Below are positions 1 through 8,444 of a stretch of DNA of 46,366 nt, one piece after another. Positions within the stretch are counted from its first letter, which is position 1. The number at the start of each line of letters is the position of its first letter. The translations under genes and the position numbers were made by a program. The notes beneath the pieces were generated by a model that was not told the DNA's origin, ran no database searches, and worked only from the letters and a program-made list of their open reading frames with translations. Source of the stretch: Bacteroidaceae bacterium (GTDB lineage: Bacteria; Bacteroidota; Bacteroidia; Bacteroidales; Bacteroidaceae); assembly GCA_017554605.1 (NCBI GenBank), contig JAFZIA010000016.1, positions 1-46,366 of the forward strand, given 5' to 3'.

Positions 1-218
1 AACATTCACTTCGTGCAAGCTTGGCTGCGCTCATTGCGTGTGAATGCAAGCATTCACCCATTCGCTTGCACAAGCTTTCTCTCGCACTGTTTCCTTAAAA
101 CAGCCTACCCGCAATTAAATTTCTTTTCGGCGTGCAGTTGGTCTAGGATTTACCTGTTGCAATAGATGAAAAATATTAGTCATTCAATGTGAATTGCCCA
201 CACCTTTTTTCTACTGAG
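1..218 (-). repeat. Intergenic repeat, copy A (inverted, cut by the window edge)
   Basis: Read on the minus strand, this stretch matches copies B (8048 onward) and C (46127 onward). It starts with CTCAGTAGAAAAAAGGTGTG at 218, and a 27-nt core (118-144) is identical in all three copies. It then runs into GCGGGTAGGCTGTTTTAAGG (arm of a long inverted repeat). The distal part (1-91) is unlike B and C: it holds the 18-nt palindrome GTGAATGCAAGCATTCAC at 40-57, enclosed by GTGCAAGC (13-20) and GCTTGCAC (64-71). The closing arm lies outside the window. No coding sequence is visible. Confidence 0.85.
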
Positions 219-272
219 CATAGACTATACTATGGACATTAATCAGTAATTTATAGGACCTCCCTTAATATT

Positions 273-308
273 AATAGAGTGGCAACCCCGAGGGGTTGCC
301 ACTCTATT
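273..308 (-). terminator. Strong hairpin downstream of the OadA-like gene
   Basis: A 17-bp perfect inverted repeat (273-289 with 292-308, AATAGAGTGGCAACCCC on one arm) lies 16 bp past the minus-strand stop codon at 325. The apex is very tight, so the real loop is probably CCGAGG or similar. There is no long T-run on the minus strand side, only TTAATATT. It is the likely transcript end of the OadA-like gene. Confidence 0.7.
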
Positions 309-324
309 GTTTATCAGCTCTTTG

Positions 325-2100
325 TCAATTGAAAAGCTCGTCGCGCTGTATGTAGGCTATAATGTCGCCACGGTTAACGTGTGCTCCCTGCTTTGCACAT
401 ACTTCTACAACCTTTCCGCCCAAGCCTGTTGCAACGGGTTGCAGCTCGCCCCACGCGGTGATGATTGTACAGAACTCCTCGTCGGCAGCAAAATGCTTGC
501 CAATTGAGGGAGGTATCGATTGTCCGTCGAGCGCCACCTCCCATAACAGTTGTCCCTTTACGGGTGCTACTATCGGGTCGGCCTTTGCGTGCTTTATTGC
601 AAGTATCTCCTCGGCGCTTATGCCCTGGCTTGCCATCTGCGCCTCCTTGGCCTTTTCAATATCGGCAAGAAAACGCTCCTTTGCCACTCCGCTCTTATAG
701 TCGCGGTACTGACGGTCGTGCATAGCAAACTCGAACAGCTCCTCGTCGTCCTCGCCACGCTCCCAGCCAAGCTCTTCCATCTCCTTTATATATTTGTCGA
801 GCGTGTCGGGGTAGAAGCTCTGCGGGTCGGCAGTGGTAAATTCGTAACCCTTTTCTTTTGCAAGCTCAACTATTTCGGGTGCAAGCTCACCTGGCAGCTT
901 TCCGCTCTTGCCGAGTATCATTCCCCACATACTGTCGTCCATTCGGCTGAAACGCGGCTCGTCCTGTGCATTGCTGAGCAAATTCATAAGGGCGATGTTC
1001 TTTACATACTGACTGAAAGGAGTGACGAGTGGGGGATAGCCTACGCGCGGCCACACGTATGCAACCTCGTTGAATAGCTCAACCATAAGCTCGTCGAGGG
1101 TATATGTGGGCTTGCCTTTACTTGCGAGTATTCCGTTGATGCCCTTGTGTACGCCTGCAAGGTCGGACATCATTGAACCCATCATACCACCGGGCAGTCC
1201 GCTTGTGAGCAGTAAGGAACTCATCAACTTATTGTTACTGTCCATAAAATATCCAAGCCAGTCGTCTATGAATTCCTGTGTCATACTGCGGGCTTTCATA
1301 TAAGCGTTCATATTGATTTCCGGCACTTTGAAGCCTGCATCCTTAAGCATTGCTTGAACGCTGATAATATCGGGGTGAACCTTACCCCAAGAGAGCGGCT
1401 CGATGGCTGTATCGATTATATCGCAACCGTTCTTGCACACCTCGAGGATAGACGCCATTGAAAGTCCAGGACCGCTATGACCGTGATACTGTATAATGAC
1501 ATCGGGGTGTTTGTCCTTTATGCTCTTTGTGAGCAAACCCAGGAAGTGGGGGCGACCGATTCCAGCCATATCCTTCAAGCAAATCTCCTTTGCACCCGCC
1601 TCTATAAGTTTGTCTGCTATACTGCTATAATATTCCACAGTGTGCACTGGCGACGATGTAATACAGAGGGTTGCCTGAGGTATCATTCCTGCCTCGAGTG
1701 CATATTTTATCGAAGGTATAATGTTGCGCACATCGTTCAATCCGCAGAATATACGGGTAATATCAGTTCCTTGAGCCTTTTTTACCTTATACATTAGGCG
1801 TCTCACATCGGCAGGAACGGGGAACATACGCAGAGCGTTGAGCGCCCTGTCGAGCATATGTGTCTGAATACCTGCTTCATTGAATGCCTTTGTGAAACTG
1901 CGTACAGCTTTATTGGGGTTCTCGCCTGCCATAAGGTTGACCTGCTCAAACGCTCCACCGTTTGTCTCTACACGAGCAAAGCAACCCATTTCCACAATCA
2001 CAGGAGCTATTTTGGCCAATTGCTCGGCCAGCGGCTGGAATTTTCCCGACGATTGGTACATATCACGATAGACCAAACTGAATTTAATTTCTCTTTCCAT
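325..2100 (-). CDS. oadA: Carboxyltransferase subunit (oxaloacetate decarboxylase alpha / pyruvate carboxylase B family) without a biotinyl lysine
   Basis: A 591-residue protein of the biotin-dependent carboxyltransferase family, which moves CO2 between biotin and oxaloacetate or pyruvate. The N-terminal TIM barrel shows YRDMYQS near residue 10, ICLKDMAG with the expected carbamylated lysine, the metal-binding HGH in QYHGHSGPG, and SGLPGG at the start of the conserved C-terminal carboxyltransferase region. The last ~70 residues align with a biotinyl domain, but the AMKM biotin-attachment motif reads AWGE (residues 549-552), so the acceptor lysine is absent. A separate biotin carrier and a biotin carboxylase or membrane decarboxylase subunit would be needed; none is in the window. 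I chose the ATG at 2100 because MEREIKFSL begins the family-like sequence and the 29 codons upstream are lysine- and cysteine-rich non-family sequence. A -7 box lies at 2177-2184. OadA and PycB cannot be told apart here. Confidence 0.85.
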   Translation of the reverse strand: MEREIKFSLVYRDMYQSSGKFQPLAEQLAKIAPVIVEMGCFARVETNGGAFEQVNLMAGENPNKAVRSFTKAFNEAGIQTHMLDRALNALRMFPVPADVRRLMYKVKKAQGTDITRIFCGLNDVRNIIPSIKYALEAGMIPQATLCITSSPVHTVEYYSSIADKLIEAGAKEICLKDMAGIGRPHFLGLLTKSIKDKHPDVIIQYHGHSGPGLSMASILEVCKNGCDIIDTAIEPLSWGKVHPDIISVQAMLKDAGFKVPEINMNAYMKARSMTQEFIDDWLGYFMDSNNKLMSSLLLTSGLPGGMMGSMMSDLAGVHKGINGILASKGKPTYTLDELMVELFNEVAYVWPRVGYPPLVTPFSQYVKNIALMNLLSNAQDEPRFSRMDDSMWGMILGKSGKLPGELAPEIVELAKEKGYEFTTADPQSFYPDTLDKYIKEMEELGWERGEDDEELFEFAMHDRQYRDYKSGVAKERFLADIEKAKEAQMASQGISAEEILAIKHAKADPIVAPVKGQLLWEVALDGQSIPPSIGKHFAADEEFCTIITAWGELQPVATGLGGKVVEVCAKQGAHVNRGDIIAYIQRDELFN

Positions 2101-2533
2101 AATTCCTTGTTGTTTAGTAAGAGTTTTCTTTTTTGTTGCCCACTTCCCAATGAACGGTCTTGAGCAACGCATATCGCAAAGATACATTCTTTATTTAATA
2201 TTCCTAACAATTACCTTTTTTTTCTACAAAAAGATTTCCGGCAGCCAAATAGCACCATTTTCCCCGAAGCTTGGCGAGTCCGATAATTTTTGTAGTACTT
2301 TGCAAAAAATGCCATTTCATCGCTTGTTTTTGTAAATTCAATCAACTAATTTCGCCACTGAATAGCAAATTTCGCCACGTATTTAATATTTTTACCACTA
2401 CAGGCGGCTATATATCGCTAAAAATGGTTTCTTTGAAAAGTATGTTGCATTTTTGCAGCGGAAACAGAACGACAGACAATTGCATACGCCCGTTCCGTAT
2501 GCAGGATTTAACAACTGCAAATACCTTTATTTT
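2101..2533. other. Divergent intergenic region, AT-rich
   Basis: Separates the minus-strand OadA-like gene from the first ligase. Apart from the oadA -7 box, I see no conserved RNA. A candidate plus-strand promoter stretch (GCATTTTTGCAGC, 2447-2459) lies about 75 bp before the ligase start, but it matches TAnnTTTG imperfectly. Confidence 0.5.
2177..2184 (-). promoter_or_regulatory. Bacteroidota -7 box for the OadA-like gene
   Basis: The minus strand reads TATCTTTG, an exact TAnnTTTG match, about 77 bp before the ATG at 2100. No exact TTTG occurs at -33; ATTG/TTGT lies slightly too far upstream (about 2208-2211). Confidence 0.55.
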
Positions 2534-4213
2534 ATGTTAGTACATTATTTGACACACATCGACGAAGCCATCAAGAACAACTGGAACAAACCTGCCATAA
2601 CAAATTATGGCGGAAAGACATACGCTTTCAGCGAAATTTCACAAGGTATTGAGCAGTGGCATCTGTTGTTCGAGCAGTGCGGCATAGAAAAAGGCGACAA
2701 GATTGCCCTAAGTGCCAAAAATTCGGCAGAATGGTGTATCGCATTCCTTGCAATAGTTACTTACGACGCTGTTGCAGTGCCTCTGCTTGCCGATTTCCAC
2801 CCTCAGAACCTTGCCGAACTTGTAAATGTCTCGGACAGCCGTATATTGCTGTTAGATAAGAGCGTGCTTGGTGGCTTGAAGCGTACCGAAGCACTCGAAA
2901 AGATAAAGGAGTACGAAAAATTCTGCGGTGTGGTGAACCTCGTGGACAAAAAGGTTGAGCTCGATTGCAGCGGAACATTGGAGAATAATATGATTGCAGC
3001 AAATGAAACTTTTGCAACACGTTTCCCAAATGGAGTGACTCCCGATGCCGTAGACTACAAAAGAGGCGAACACCAATTGGACGACCTTAACGTAATCAGT
3101 TATACATCAGGCACAAGCAGCGCACCGAAAGGAGTAATGCTTCACGCAAAATCACTGTCGGGAAACATACGTTTTGCGCGCGATTATGTGCCCACAGTTC
3201 CTGGAGGAAACACATTCTCCATTCTCCCCCTTGCGCACATCTTCGGTCTGTCGCTCGATTTTCTGTTTATGTTCTCAAAGGGTTGTCACATACACATTTT
3301 CAGCGCAAAGCCCGTTCCCGCATTGCTGCTCAAGGCATTGGCCGAGGTAAAGCCTTTCCTTTTCCTCACCGTTCCTCTTTTGATAGAGAAGATTTTCCGT
3401 GCAAAAGTTATCCCCGTGCTGCACAAGCCCGTAATGCGTGTACTCACCGCTATTCCCGGTGTTCGTAGCTTGATATACAAGAAGATAAGAAAAACAGTAC
3501 TCGACGCATTCGGTGGCAATCTTCACATTGCAGGCTTCTTCATAGGTGGCGCGGCAATAAGCAAGGATGTAGACAAGATTATGCGCAAAATAAAGTTACC
3601 CTACGCAGTTGGCTACGGAATGACAGAGTGCGGACCGCTCATCAGCTATAAGGGTTGGAATCACCCTGCGCTCAAGAACGACGCAGGTATCATACGCCCC
3701 GACATTGAAGTAAGAATAGATTCGAGCAACCCTGCGCGCATTCCTGGCGAGATTCAGGTACGAGGCAACCACGTGACGAGCGGATATTACAAGAACCCCG
3801 AGGCTACAGCAGCGTCGCTCACCGAAGACGGCTGGTTCAAGACCGGAGATATGGGCACAATGGAGGGCGATTATGTTATTATACGCGGACGTTGCAAGAA
3901 TATGATTCTCACTGCAAACGGACAGAACATCTACCCCGAGGAGATTGAGGAGCTCATAAACCGCCAGCCAATGGTAACAGAGTCCATCGTCGTTGGCAGG
4001 AAACACGGACTCGTAGCACTGATAGTTGTTGACGCCGAAGCTGCAAAAGCAGCAGGACTAAGCGGCGAAGAAATGGTAAAAGCAGTAGAAGCAAGCATAT
4101 TCGCACTGAATGAGCGCCTGCCGATATACAGCCGCATTGCAAAATGCGAGCTACGCGAAACACCCTTCGAAAAAACTCCAAAGTTAAGCATCAAACGATT
4201 TATGTACCAATAA
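2534..4213 (+). CDS. Long-chain acyl-CoA synthetase-like AMP-dependent ligase, tandem copy 1
   Basis: A 559-residue member of the ANL (acyl-CoA synthetase/AMP-forming ligase) superfamily, expected to adenylate a carboxylic acid with ATP and pass it to CoA or another thiol. Visible motifs: phosphate-binding loop YTSGTSSAPKG from residue 190 (canonical TSGTTGxPKG, with Ser for the second Gly); GYGMTECGPL; GWFKTGDMG; RGRCKNMILTANGQNIYPEE, the hinge region; and a C-terminal KTPKLSIKR that should carry the adenylation lysine. I chose the ATG at 2534 because both downstream paralogues start at the matching residue (MLVHYLTHIDE, MKHFLTYIDE, MQHYLTYIND); an upstream TTG start at 2453 would add 27 unrelated residues. 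No signal peptide, so cytosolic or membrane-peripheral. The next paralogue begins 21 bp later. Substrate unknown; a fatty acid is a family-based guess. Confidence 0.9.
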   Translation: MLVHYLTHIDEAIKNNWNKPAITNYGGKTYAFSEISQGIEQWHLLFEQCGIEKGDKIALSAKNSAEWCIAFLAIVTYDAVAVPLLADFHPQNLAELVNVSDSRILLLDKSVLGGLKRTEALEKIKEYEKFCGVVNLVDKKVELDCSGTLENNMIAANETFATRFPNGVTPDAVDYKRGEHQLDDLNVISYTSGTSSAPKGVMLHAKSLSGNIRFARDYVPTVPGGNTFSILPLAHIFGLSLDFLFMFSKGCHIHIFSAKPVPALLLKALAEVKPFLFLTVPLLIEKIFRAKVIPVLHKPVMRVLTAIPGVRSLIYKKIRKTVLDAFGGNLHIAGFFIGGAAISKDVDKIMRKIKLPYAVGYGMTECGPLISYKGWNHPALKNDAGIIRPDIEVRIDSSNPARIPGEIQVRGNHVTSGYYKNPEATAASLTEDGWFKTGDMGTMEGDYVIIRGRCKNMILTANGQNIYPEEIEELINRQPMVTESIVVGRKHGLVALIVVDAEAAKAAGLSGEEMVKAVEASIFALNERLPIYSRIAKCELRETPFEKTPKLSIKRFMYQ

Positions 4214-4234
4214 TTTATAATAAGGTTTTTTGCG

Positions 4235-5908
4235 ATGAAACATTTTCTCACATACATAGACGAGTCTATAAAAAAGCACTGGAATCACCCGGCGCTCACC
4301 AATTACGGCGCAAATACGTACACATACGGCGATGTTGCATCTTGTATTGAGAAATTCCACATACTGTTCAAGAAGTGCGGCATAGCAAAAGGCGAGAAAA
4401 TAGCACTTTGCGCACGAAGCTCGGCCGAGTGGTGCATAGCCTATTTTGCAATAGTCACATACGACGCAGTGGCCGTACCTCTGCTTGCCGATTTTCTGCC
4501 GCAGAATGTAGCCGACCTCACACGACTGTCGGACAGCAGGCTTCTCCTTGTCGACTCTCACATAATGCAGGGACTCAGGCACGACGGCATTGTACCTCAA
4601 TTTGCCAAGTTAAATGATTTTTGCGCGGTAGTGAACATAAAAGGACTCCTGGTAGAGGACGACAGTTGCGGAAAGTTCGCAAACATAACAAAGGAGGTAG
4701 AAAAGCGTTTCTCGGAAAAATACCCTAATGGTGTAACACCCGAAAAGCTCGATTATAGCAAAAACGACCTCGATGCAGTGGCAGTGATAAGCTACACCTC
4801 GGGCACAAGCAGCTCGCCCAAAGGAGTAATCCTCCCCGCTCGTGCAATATCGGCAAACCTCGAGTATGCACGTATGAAGATGAGTGCCGAACCAGGCTAC
4901 ACAATACTGTCGATACTGCCGTTGGCACATATTTTCGGCCAGGCATTCGACTTTATTTTCCCGTTCTCAAAGGGCTGCCACATTTACATATACACCGAGA
5001 AGCCCGTACCTGCGCGCCTGCTTAAAGCATTGGGCGAAGTAAAACCGTTTATGTTCCTGACTGTACCGCTTTTAGTAGAGAAGATTTTCCGTCTGAAAGT
5101 GATGCCCGAATTGCAGAAACCCCTTGTGCGCACACTGCTTACATTGCCCCTGCTGAGGAACATTGTGATAAACAAGGTACGCACCTCGCTCATAAGCGTC
5201 TTTGGCGGTAATGTAGAGAAAGGAGGACTGCTCATTGGCGGTGCTGCAATAAACCAGGAGGTAGAGGACGCAATGCACAAGGTGAGGTTCCCCTACGTCA
5301 TTGGCTACGGAATGACAGAGTGCGCCCCTCTTGTGAGCTACACACGCTGGCAGGATTTTACCCCGCACACCTGCGGAGCAGTTGCCCACCCATACGTCGA
5401 CGTGCGCATAGACTCCGAGGACGAAGCTAATATCCCTGGCGAGATTCTGCTCAAGGGCGATGCAGTAACGACAGGATACTACAAGAACCCCGAAGCAACG
5501 GCCGCCGCATACACAAAAGACGGCTGGTTCAGAACGGGAGATATGGGCACAATGGACAAAAAAGAGAACATTGTGATACGCGGACGCTGCAAGAATATGA
5601 TTCTCACAGCCAACGGACAGAATGTCTACCCCGAGGAGATTGAAGAGCTCGTCAACCAGTTGCCCTTAGTGGCCGAGTCGCTCATCGTGGGACGCAAGCA
5701 CGGTCTTGTAGCGCTCATTGTCCCAAACGAAGATGCAGCCAAGGAGAGAGGGCTCGACAGCAATGCAGTGAGCCAAGAGGTAGAAAAGAGTGTAAAAGGC
5801 CTTAACACCAAACTACCCGCATACAGCAAGATTACGGCTTGCGAGATAATGGCCGAGCCTTTTGCAAAGACACCCAAACTGAGCATAAAAAGATTTTTAT
5901 ACAAGTAA
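4235..5908 (+). CDS. Long-chain acyl-CoA synthetase-like AMP-dependent ligase, tandem copy 2
   Basis: A 557-residue paralogue of the preceding gene, very similar along its whole length (for example GRCKNMILTANGQNVYPEEI). Motifs: YTSGTSSSPKG from residue 187, GYGMTECAPLVSY, GWFRTGDMG, and C-terminal KTPKLSIKRF. The family adenylates carboxylic acids and forms thioesters; the acid here is unknown. It starts 21 bp after copy 1 stops, so the two are probably co-transcribed. A good terminator 54 bp downstream (5962-6006) separates it from copy 3. The middle region (residues 95-175), which helps shape the acyl pocket in this superfamily, differs most among the three copies, which would fit different substrates. 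That last point is inference. Confidence 0.9.
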   Translation: MKHFLTYIDESIKKHWNHPALTNYGANTYTYGDVASCIEKFHILFKKCGIAKGEKIALCARSSAEWCIAYFAIVTYDAVAVPLLADFLPQNVADLTRLSDSRLLLVDSHIMQGLRHDGIVPQFAKLNDFCAVVNIKGLLVEDDSCGKFANITKEVEKRFSEKYPNGVTPEKLDYSKNDLDAVAVISYTSGTSSSPKGVILPARAISANLEYARMKMSAEPGYTILSILPLAHIFGQAFDFIFPFSKGCHIYIYTEKPVPARLLKALGEVKPFMFLTVPLLVEKIFRLKVMPELQKPLVRTLLTLPLLRNIVINKVRTSLISVFGGNVEKGGLLIGGAAINQEVEDAMHKVRFPYVIGYGMTECAPLVSYTRWQDFTPHTCGAVAHPYVDVRIDSEDEANIPGEILLKGDAVTTGYYKNPEATAAAYTKDGWFRTGDMGTMDKKENIVIRGRCKNMILTANGQNVYPEEIEELVNQLPLVAESLIVGRKHGLVALIVPNEDAAKERGLDSNAVSQEVEKSVKGLNTKLPAYSKITACEIMAEPFAKTPKLSIKRFLYK

Positions 5909-6268
5909 AGGGGGTTTCTGTAAAGAACCCGCCTGAAGTTTTTTGTAGATTGTTAGACCCCGATGCGCTTGGCAAGACCAAACGCGAGCCAGGCGCATCA
6001 TTTTTTGTTAAGGACGACAACAGGGGAACACGTCACAATTTTATGTAAAATTTGCTTAATTCAGAGATTAAAAAATCGCTCAATTGTTCAAAAACAACAC
6101 CGCGATATGTTAATTTACGAACATTATAGCCGATAAAAGAAATTTAATTCGGATATTTGCACAAACTAATAAAATAAATAATTAAAATTGCATTGTAGTG
6201 CAGGAGAAAAGAGCGCCGCTTACGGGAATCTCAATTCCAGCCTGTATTAAAATTTAAAAAACGACACT
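5909..6268 (+). other. Intergenic region between ligase copies 2 and 3
   Basis: Contains the terminator at 5962-6006 and then AT-rich leader DNA. GATATTTG at 6153-6160 resembles a -7 box with one mismatch, which would give copy 3 its own promoter. A small hairpin, GGAAT/ATTCC (about 6226-6239), lies close to the start codon. Nothing else is recognised. Confidence 0.45.
5962..6006 (+). terminator. Rho-independent terminator after ligase copy 2
   Basis: GATGCGCTTGGC (5962-5973) pairs over 12 bp, with one G-U pair, with GCCAGGCGCATC (5988-5999). The loop is 14 nt and a run of six T follows. It should end most transcripts of copies 1 and 2 before copy 3. Confidence 0.85.
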
Positions 6269-7942
6269 ATGCAGCACTATTTGACTTACATCAACGATTC
6301 GATTAAAAAGCACTGGAGCCTTCCCGCTTTCAGTAACTTTGGTGGTGAAACATACACATACGGACAAGTGGCCGAGGGTGTAGAGAAATACCACATTCTT
6401 TTTGATGCTTGCGGAATAAAGAAAGGCGATAAAATAGCATTGTATGCACGTAACTCGGCCGAGTGGGGCATTGCCTACCTTGCCGTTGTAGCCTACGACG
6501 CAGTGATTGTACCCTTCCTCCCCGACTTCCTGGCAAGCGCAGTCGTAGACTTGAGCCGCTTCTCGGAGTGCCGTATGATGATATGCGACAATGTAGCATT
6601 TGACGCACTCAAGAACGGCAACAATCTCATAGAACAGTTGAACGGGATTGAGGGCTTCAGTTGCTGTGTCAACGTAAAGAATATCTCTATCTATTCAGCG
6701 GCAACAAAGGATATTGAGACAGCCGTTGCCGACGTAGACAAGAAATTTGCCGATAAATTCCCCAATGGTGTAAGACCCGAGCTCATTGACTACAGCAAGA
6801 CAGATATGGAGTCCATTGCTGTCATCAGCTTCACATCGGGTACAACAAGCGCAACATCAAAGGGCGTTGTATTGCCTTCGCGCAGCCTCTCGGCCAATCT
6901 TGAGTTTGCACGTCGCGAGATTCCTATGCAGGAGGGCAACACAATATTCTCGGTGCTTCCTATGGCACATATGTTCGGACAGACATTCGACTACCTGTTC
7001 CCCCTCTCGGGCGGCTGCCACGTTACAATCCTCAACGGCAAGCCCGTTCCCGCACGTCTGCTCGCAGGTCTTGCGGCCGTGAAGCCCTATATGTTCCTCA
7101 CCGTACCCTTGGTGGTGGAAAAAATCTTCAAGTCGAAGGTGTTCCCCATTCTGCGCAAGCCTCATATGAGAGTGCTGCTGGCAATCCCTGGAATAAACAA
7201 GATTATCCTCAAGGCTATACGCAAGAAGCTGCTCGAGGCATTCGGTGGCGGTCTCACAGTAGGTCTCATCATTGGTGGAGCAGCGCTCAACAAGGAGGTT
7301 GAGGACGTGATGAAGAAGATGGGCTTCCCCTATTGCGTTGGCTACGGAATGACAGAGTGCGGTCCGCTCATCTCATACAGCGACCGTTCGACATTCGCAA
7401 AATATTCTTGCGGACGTAGGGCAGAACCCCTGGAGGTACGTATCGACTCTAAAGACCCCCACCGTATCTTGGGCGAGATCCAGTGTAAGGGCGACGCAGT
7501 GATGGTTGGCTACTACAGGAACGAAGAGGCAACAAATGCCACATTCACAAAGGACGGCTGGCTCAAGACCGGAGATATGGGTATCATCGACCGTAAGGGC
7601 AACATCTTCATCAAGGGACGTTGCAAGAATATGATTCTCTCGGCAAGCGGACAGAATATCTACCCCGAGGAGATTGAGGACCAGATAAACAACCTTCCCT
7701 ACATCACAGAGTCACTTGTAGTGGGCCGCAAGAATGCTCTTGTAGCACTCATCGTTGCCGACTACGATGCTGCAAAGAAAGACGGTCACTCGGTAGAGCA
7801 GGCAAACGAGATTATCACCCAGAGCGTAAAGGAACTCAACAAGGTGTTGCCCGCATATAGCCAGATTTCTTCGTGCGAGATGCGCAACGAGCCCTTCGAA
7901 AAGACTCCCAAGCAGAGTATCCGCCGCTTTATGTACTCTTAA
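6269..7942 (+). CDS. Long-chain acyl-CoA synthetase-like AMP-dependent ligase, tandem copy 3 (altered P-loop)
   Basis: A 557-residue third paralogue with the same overall motifs: GYGMTECGPLISY, GWLKTGDMG, KGRCKNMILSASGQNIYPEE and C-terminal KTPKQSIRR. The phosphate-binding loop is unusual: it reads FTSGTTSATSKG from residue 188. Compared with copies 1 and 2 it has one inserted residue, and the conserved proline before the lysine is replaced by Ser. The loop lysine itself remains. This could weaken or change ATP handling, or be tolerated. The gene is separated from copy 2 by a terminator and 360 bp and probably has its own promoter. It is followed by a strong terminator. The start ATG aligns with those of the other two copies. 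Substrate unknown. Confidence 0.9.
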   Translation: MQHYLTYINDSIKKHWSLPAFSNFGGETYTYGQVAEGVEKYHILFDACGIKKGDKIALYARNSAEWGIAYLAVVAYDAVIVPFLPDFLASAVVDLSRFSECRMMICDNVAFDALKNGNNLIEQLNGIEGFSCCVNVKNISIYSAATKDIETAVADVDKKFADKFPNGVRPELIDYSKTDMESIAVISFTSGTTSATSKGVVLPSRSLSANLEFARREIPMQEGNTIFSVLPMAHMFGQTFDYLFPLSGGCHVTILNGKPVPARLLAGLAAVKPYMFLTVPLVVEKIFKSKVFPILRKPHMRVLLAIPGINKIILKAIRKKLLEAFGGGLTVGLIIGGAALNKEVEDVMKKMGFPYCVGYGMTECGPLISYSDRSTFAKYSCGRRAEPLEVRIDSKDPHRILGEIQCKGDAVMVGYYRNEEATNATFTKDGWLKTGDMGIIDRKGNIFIKGRCKNMILSASGQNIYPEEIEDQINNLPYITESLVVGRKNALVALIVADYDAAKKDGHSVEQANEIITQSVKELNKVLPAYSQISSCEMRNEPFEKTPKQSIRRFMYS

Positions 7943-7981
7943 TGCAATTTGAGCAACAGGTATTATACCTTATATATTATT

Positions 7982-8016
7982 ACACTCAGCATCATTCGGT
8001 GCTGAGTGTTTTTTTT
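7982..8016 (+). terminator. Rho-independent terminator after ligase copy 3
   Basis: ACACTCAGCATC (7982-7993) pairs with GGTGCTGAGTGT (7998-8009), 12 bp with one G-U pair and a 4-nt loop, followed by eight T. Confidence 0.9.
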
Positions 8017-8047
8017 ATACACAGTAAGCTCGACGGGATTTTTTTCA

Positions 8048-8346
8048 CTCAGTAGAAAAAAGGTGTGGGTAATTTGCTTATATTAATGGAGCGCCATATA
8101 ATTTTATCTGTTTAAGCAGGTAATTTTCAGACCAACTGCACGCCGAAAAGAAATTCAATTGCGGGTAGGTTGTTTTAAGGAAACAGTGCGAGGTACGTTC
8201 AACCGCAGGGCGCTGACAATGCTTGCTCTTCGCAACCCACGCGGTAAAAGCTTCGCCTTTACTGAGCGTGACCTATTGCTGCAAGCATTGTCGATTATAA
8301 TTCCGCAGCACCCTTAAAACAGCCGTAAGCCGCAATGACAAGCAAG
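8048..8346 (+). repeat. Intergenic repeat, copy B (direct), with nested foldback insert
   Basis: Same family as copies A and C. The 5' half (8048-8160) is nearly identical to copy C. The 3' half is a large inverted repeat: ATTGCGG plus GGTTGTTTTAAGG (8158-8180) against CCTTAAAACAGCC and CCGCAAT (8312-8336). Inside it, an 88-bp stretch (8213-8300) absent from copy C is itself a foldback: GACAATGCTTGC (8215-8226) pairs perfectly with GCAAGCATTGTC (8281-8292), with a second nested stem around 8238-8270 (CACGC/GCGTG and GTAAAAGC/GCCTTTAC). Similarity to copy C reaches at least 8346, where copy C meets the window end. Confidence 0.85.
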
Positions 8347-8422
8347 TACCCGACCGAGTGTACGCAGTCTTGCGGCACGAGCAAAGGGACTTGCGACAAT
8401 TTCTTTTGTGCAAAGTTTTTTG

Positions 8423-8444
8423 CTACTTTTTCCGAAAAAAGTAG
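8423..8444. repeat. A/T-rich hairpin in the repeat tail
   Basis: CTACTTTTT (8423-8431) pairs with AAAAAGTAG (8436-8444) around CCGA. TTTGC/GCAAA just outside can extend the stem with a small bulge. It lies in the stretch between the end of the copy B/C match and the BlaI promoter. Similar sequences occur between genes in many Bacteroidales as far as I recall, so it may be part of the repeat. Confidence 0.5.

Noticed and set aside
2453..2533. Upstream TTG start for ligase copy 1
   Set aside because: It adds 27 residues not found in either paralogue; the ATG at 2534 aligns with the other starts.
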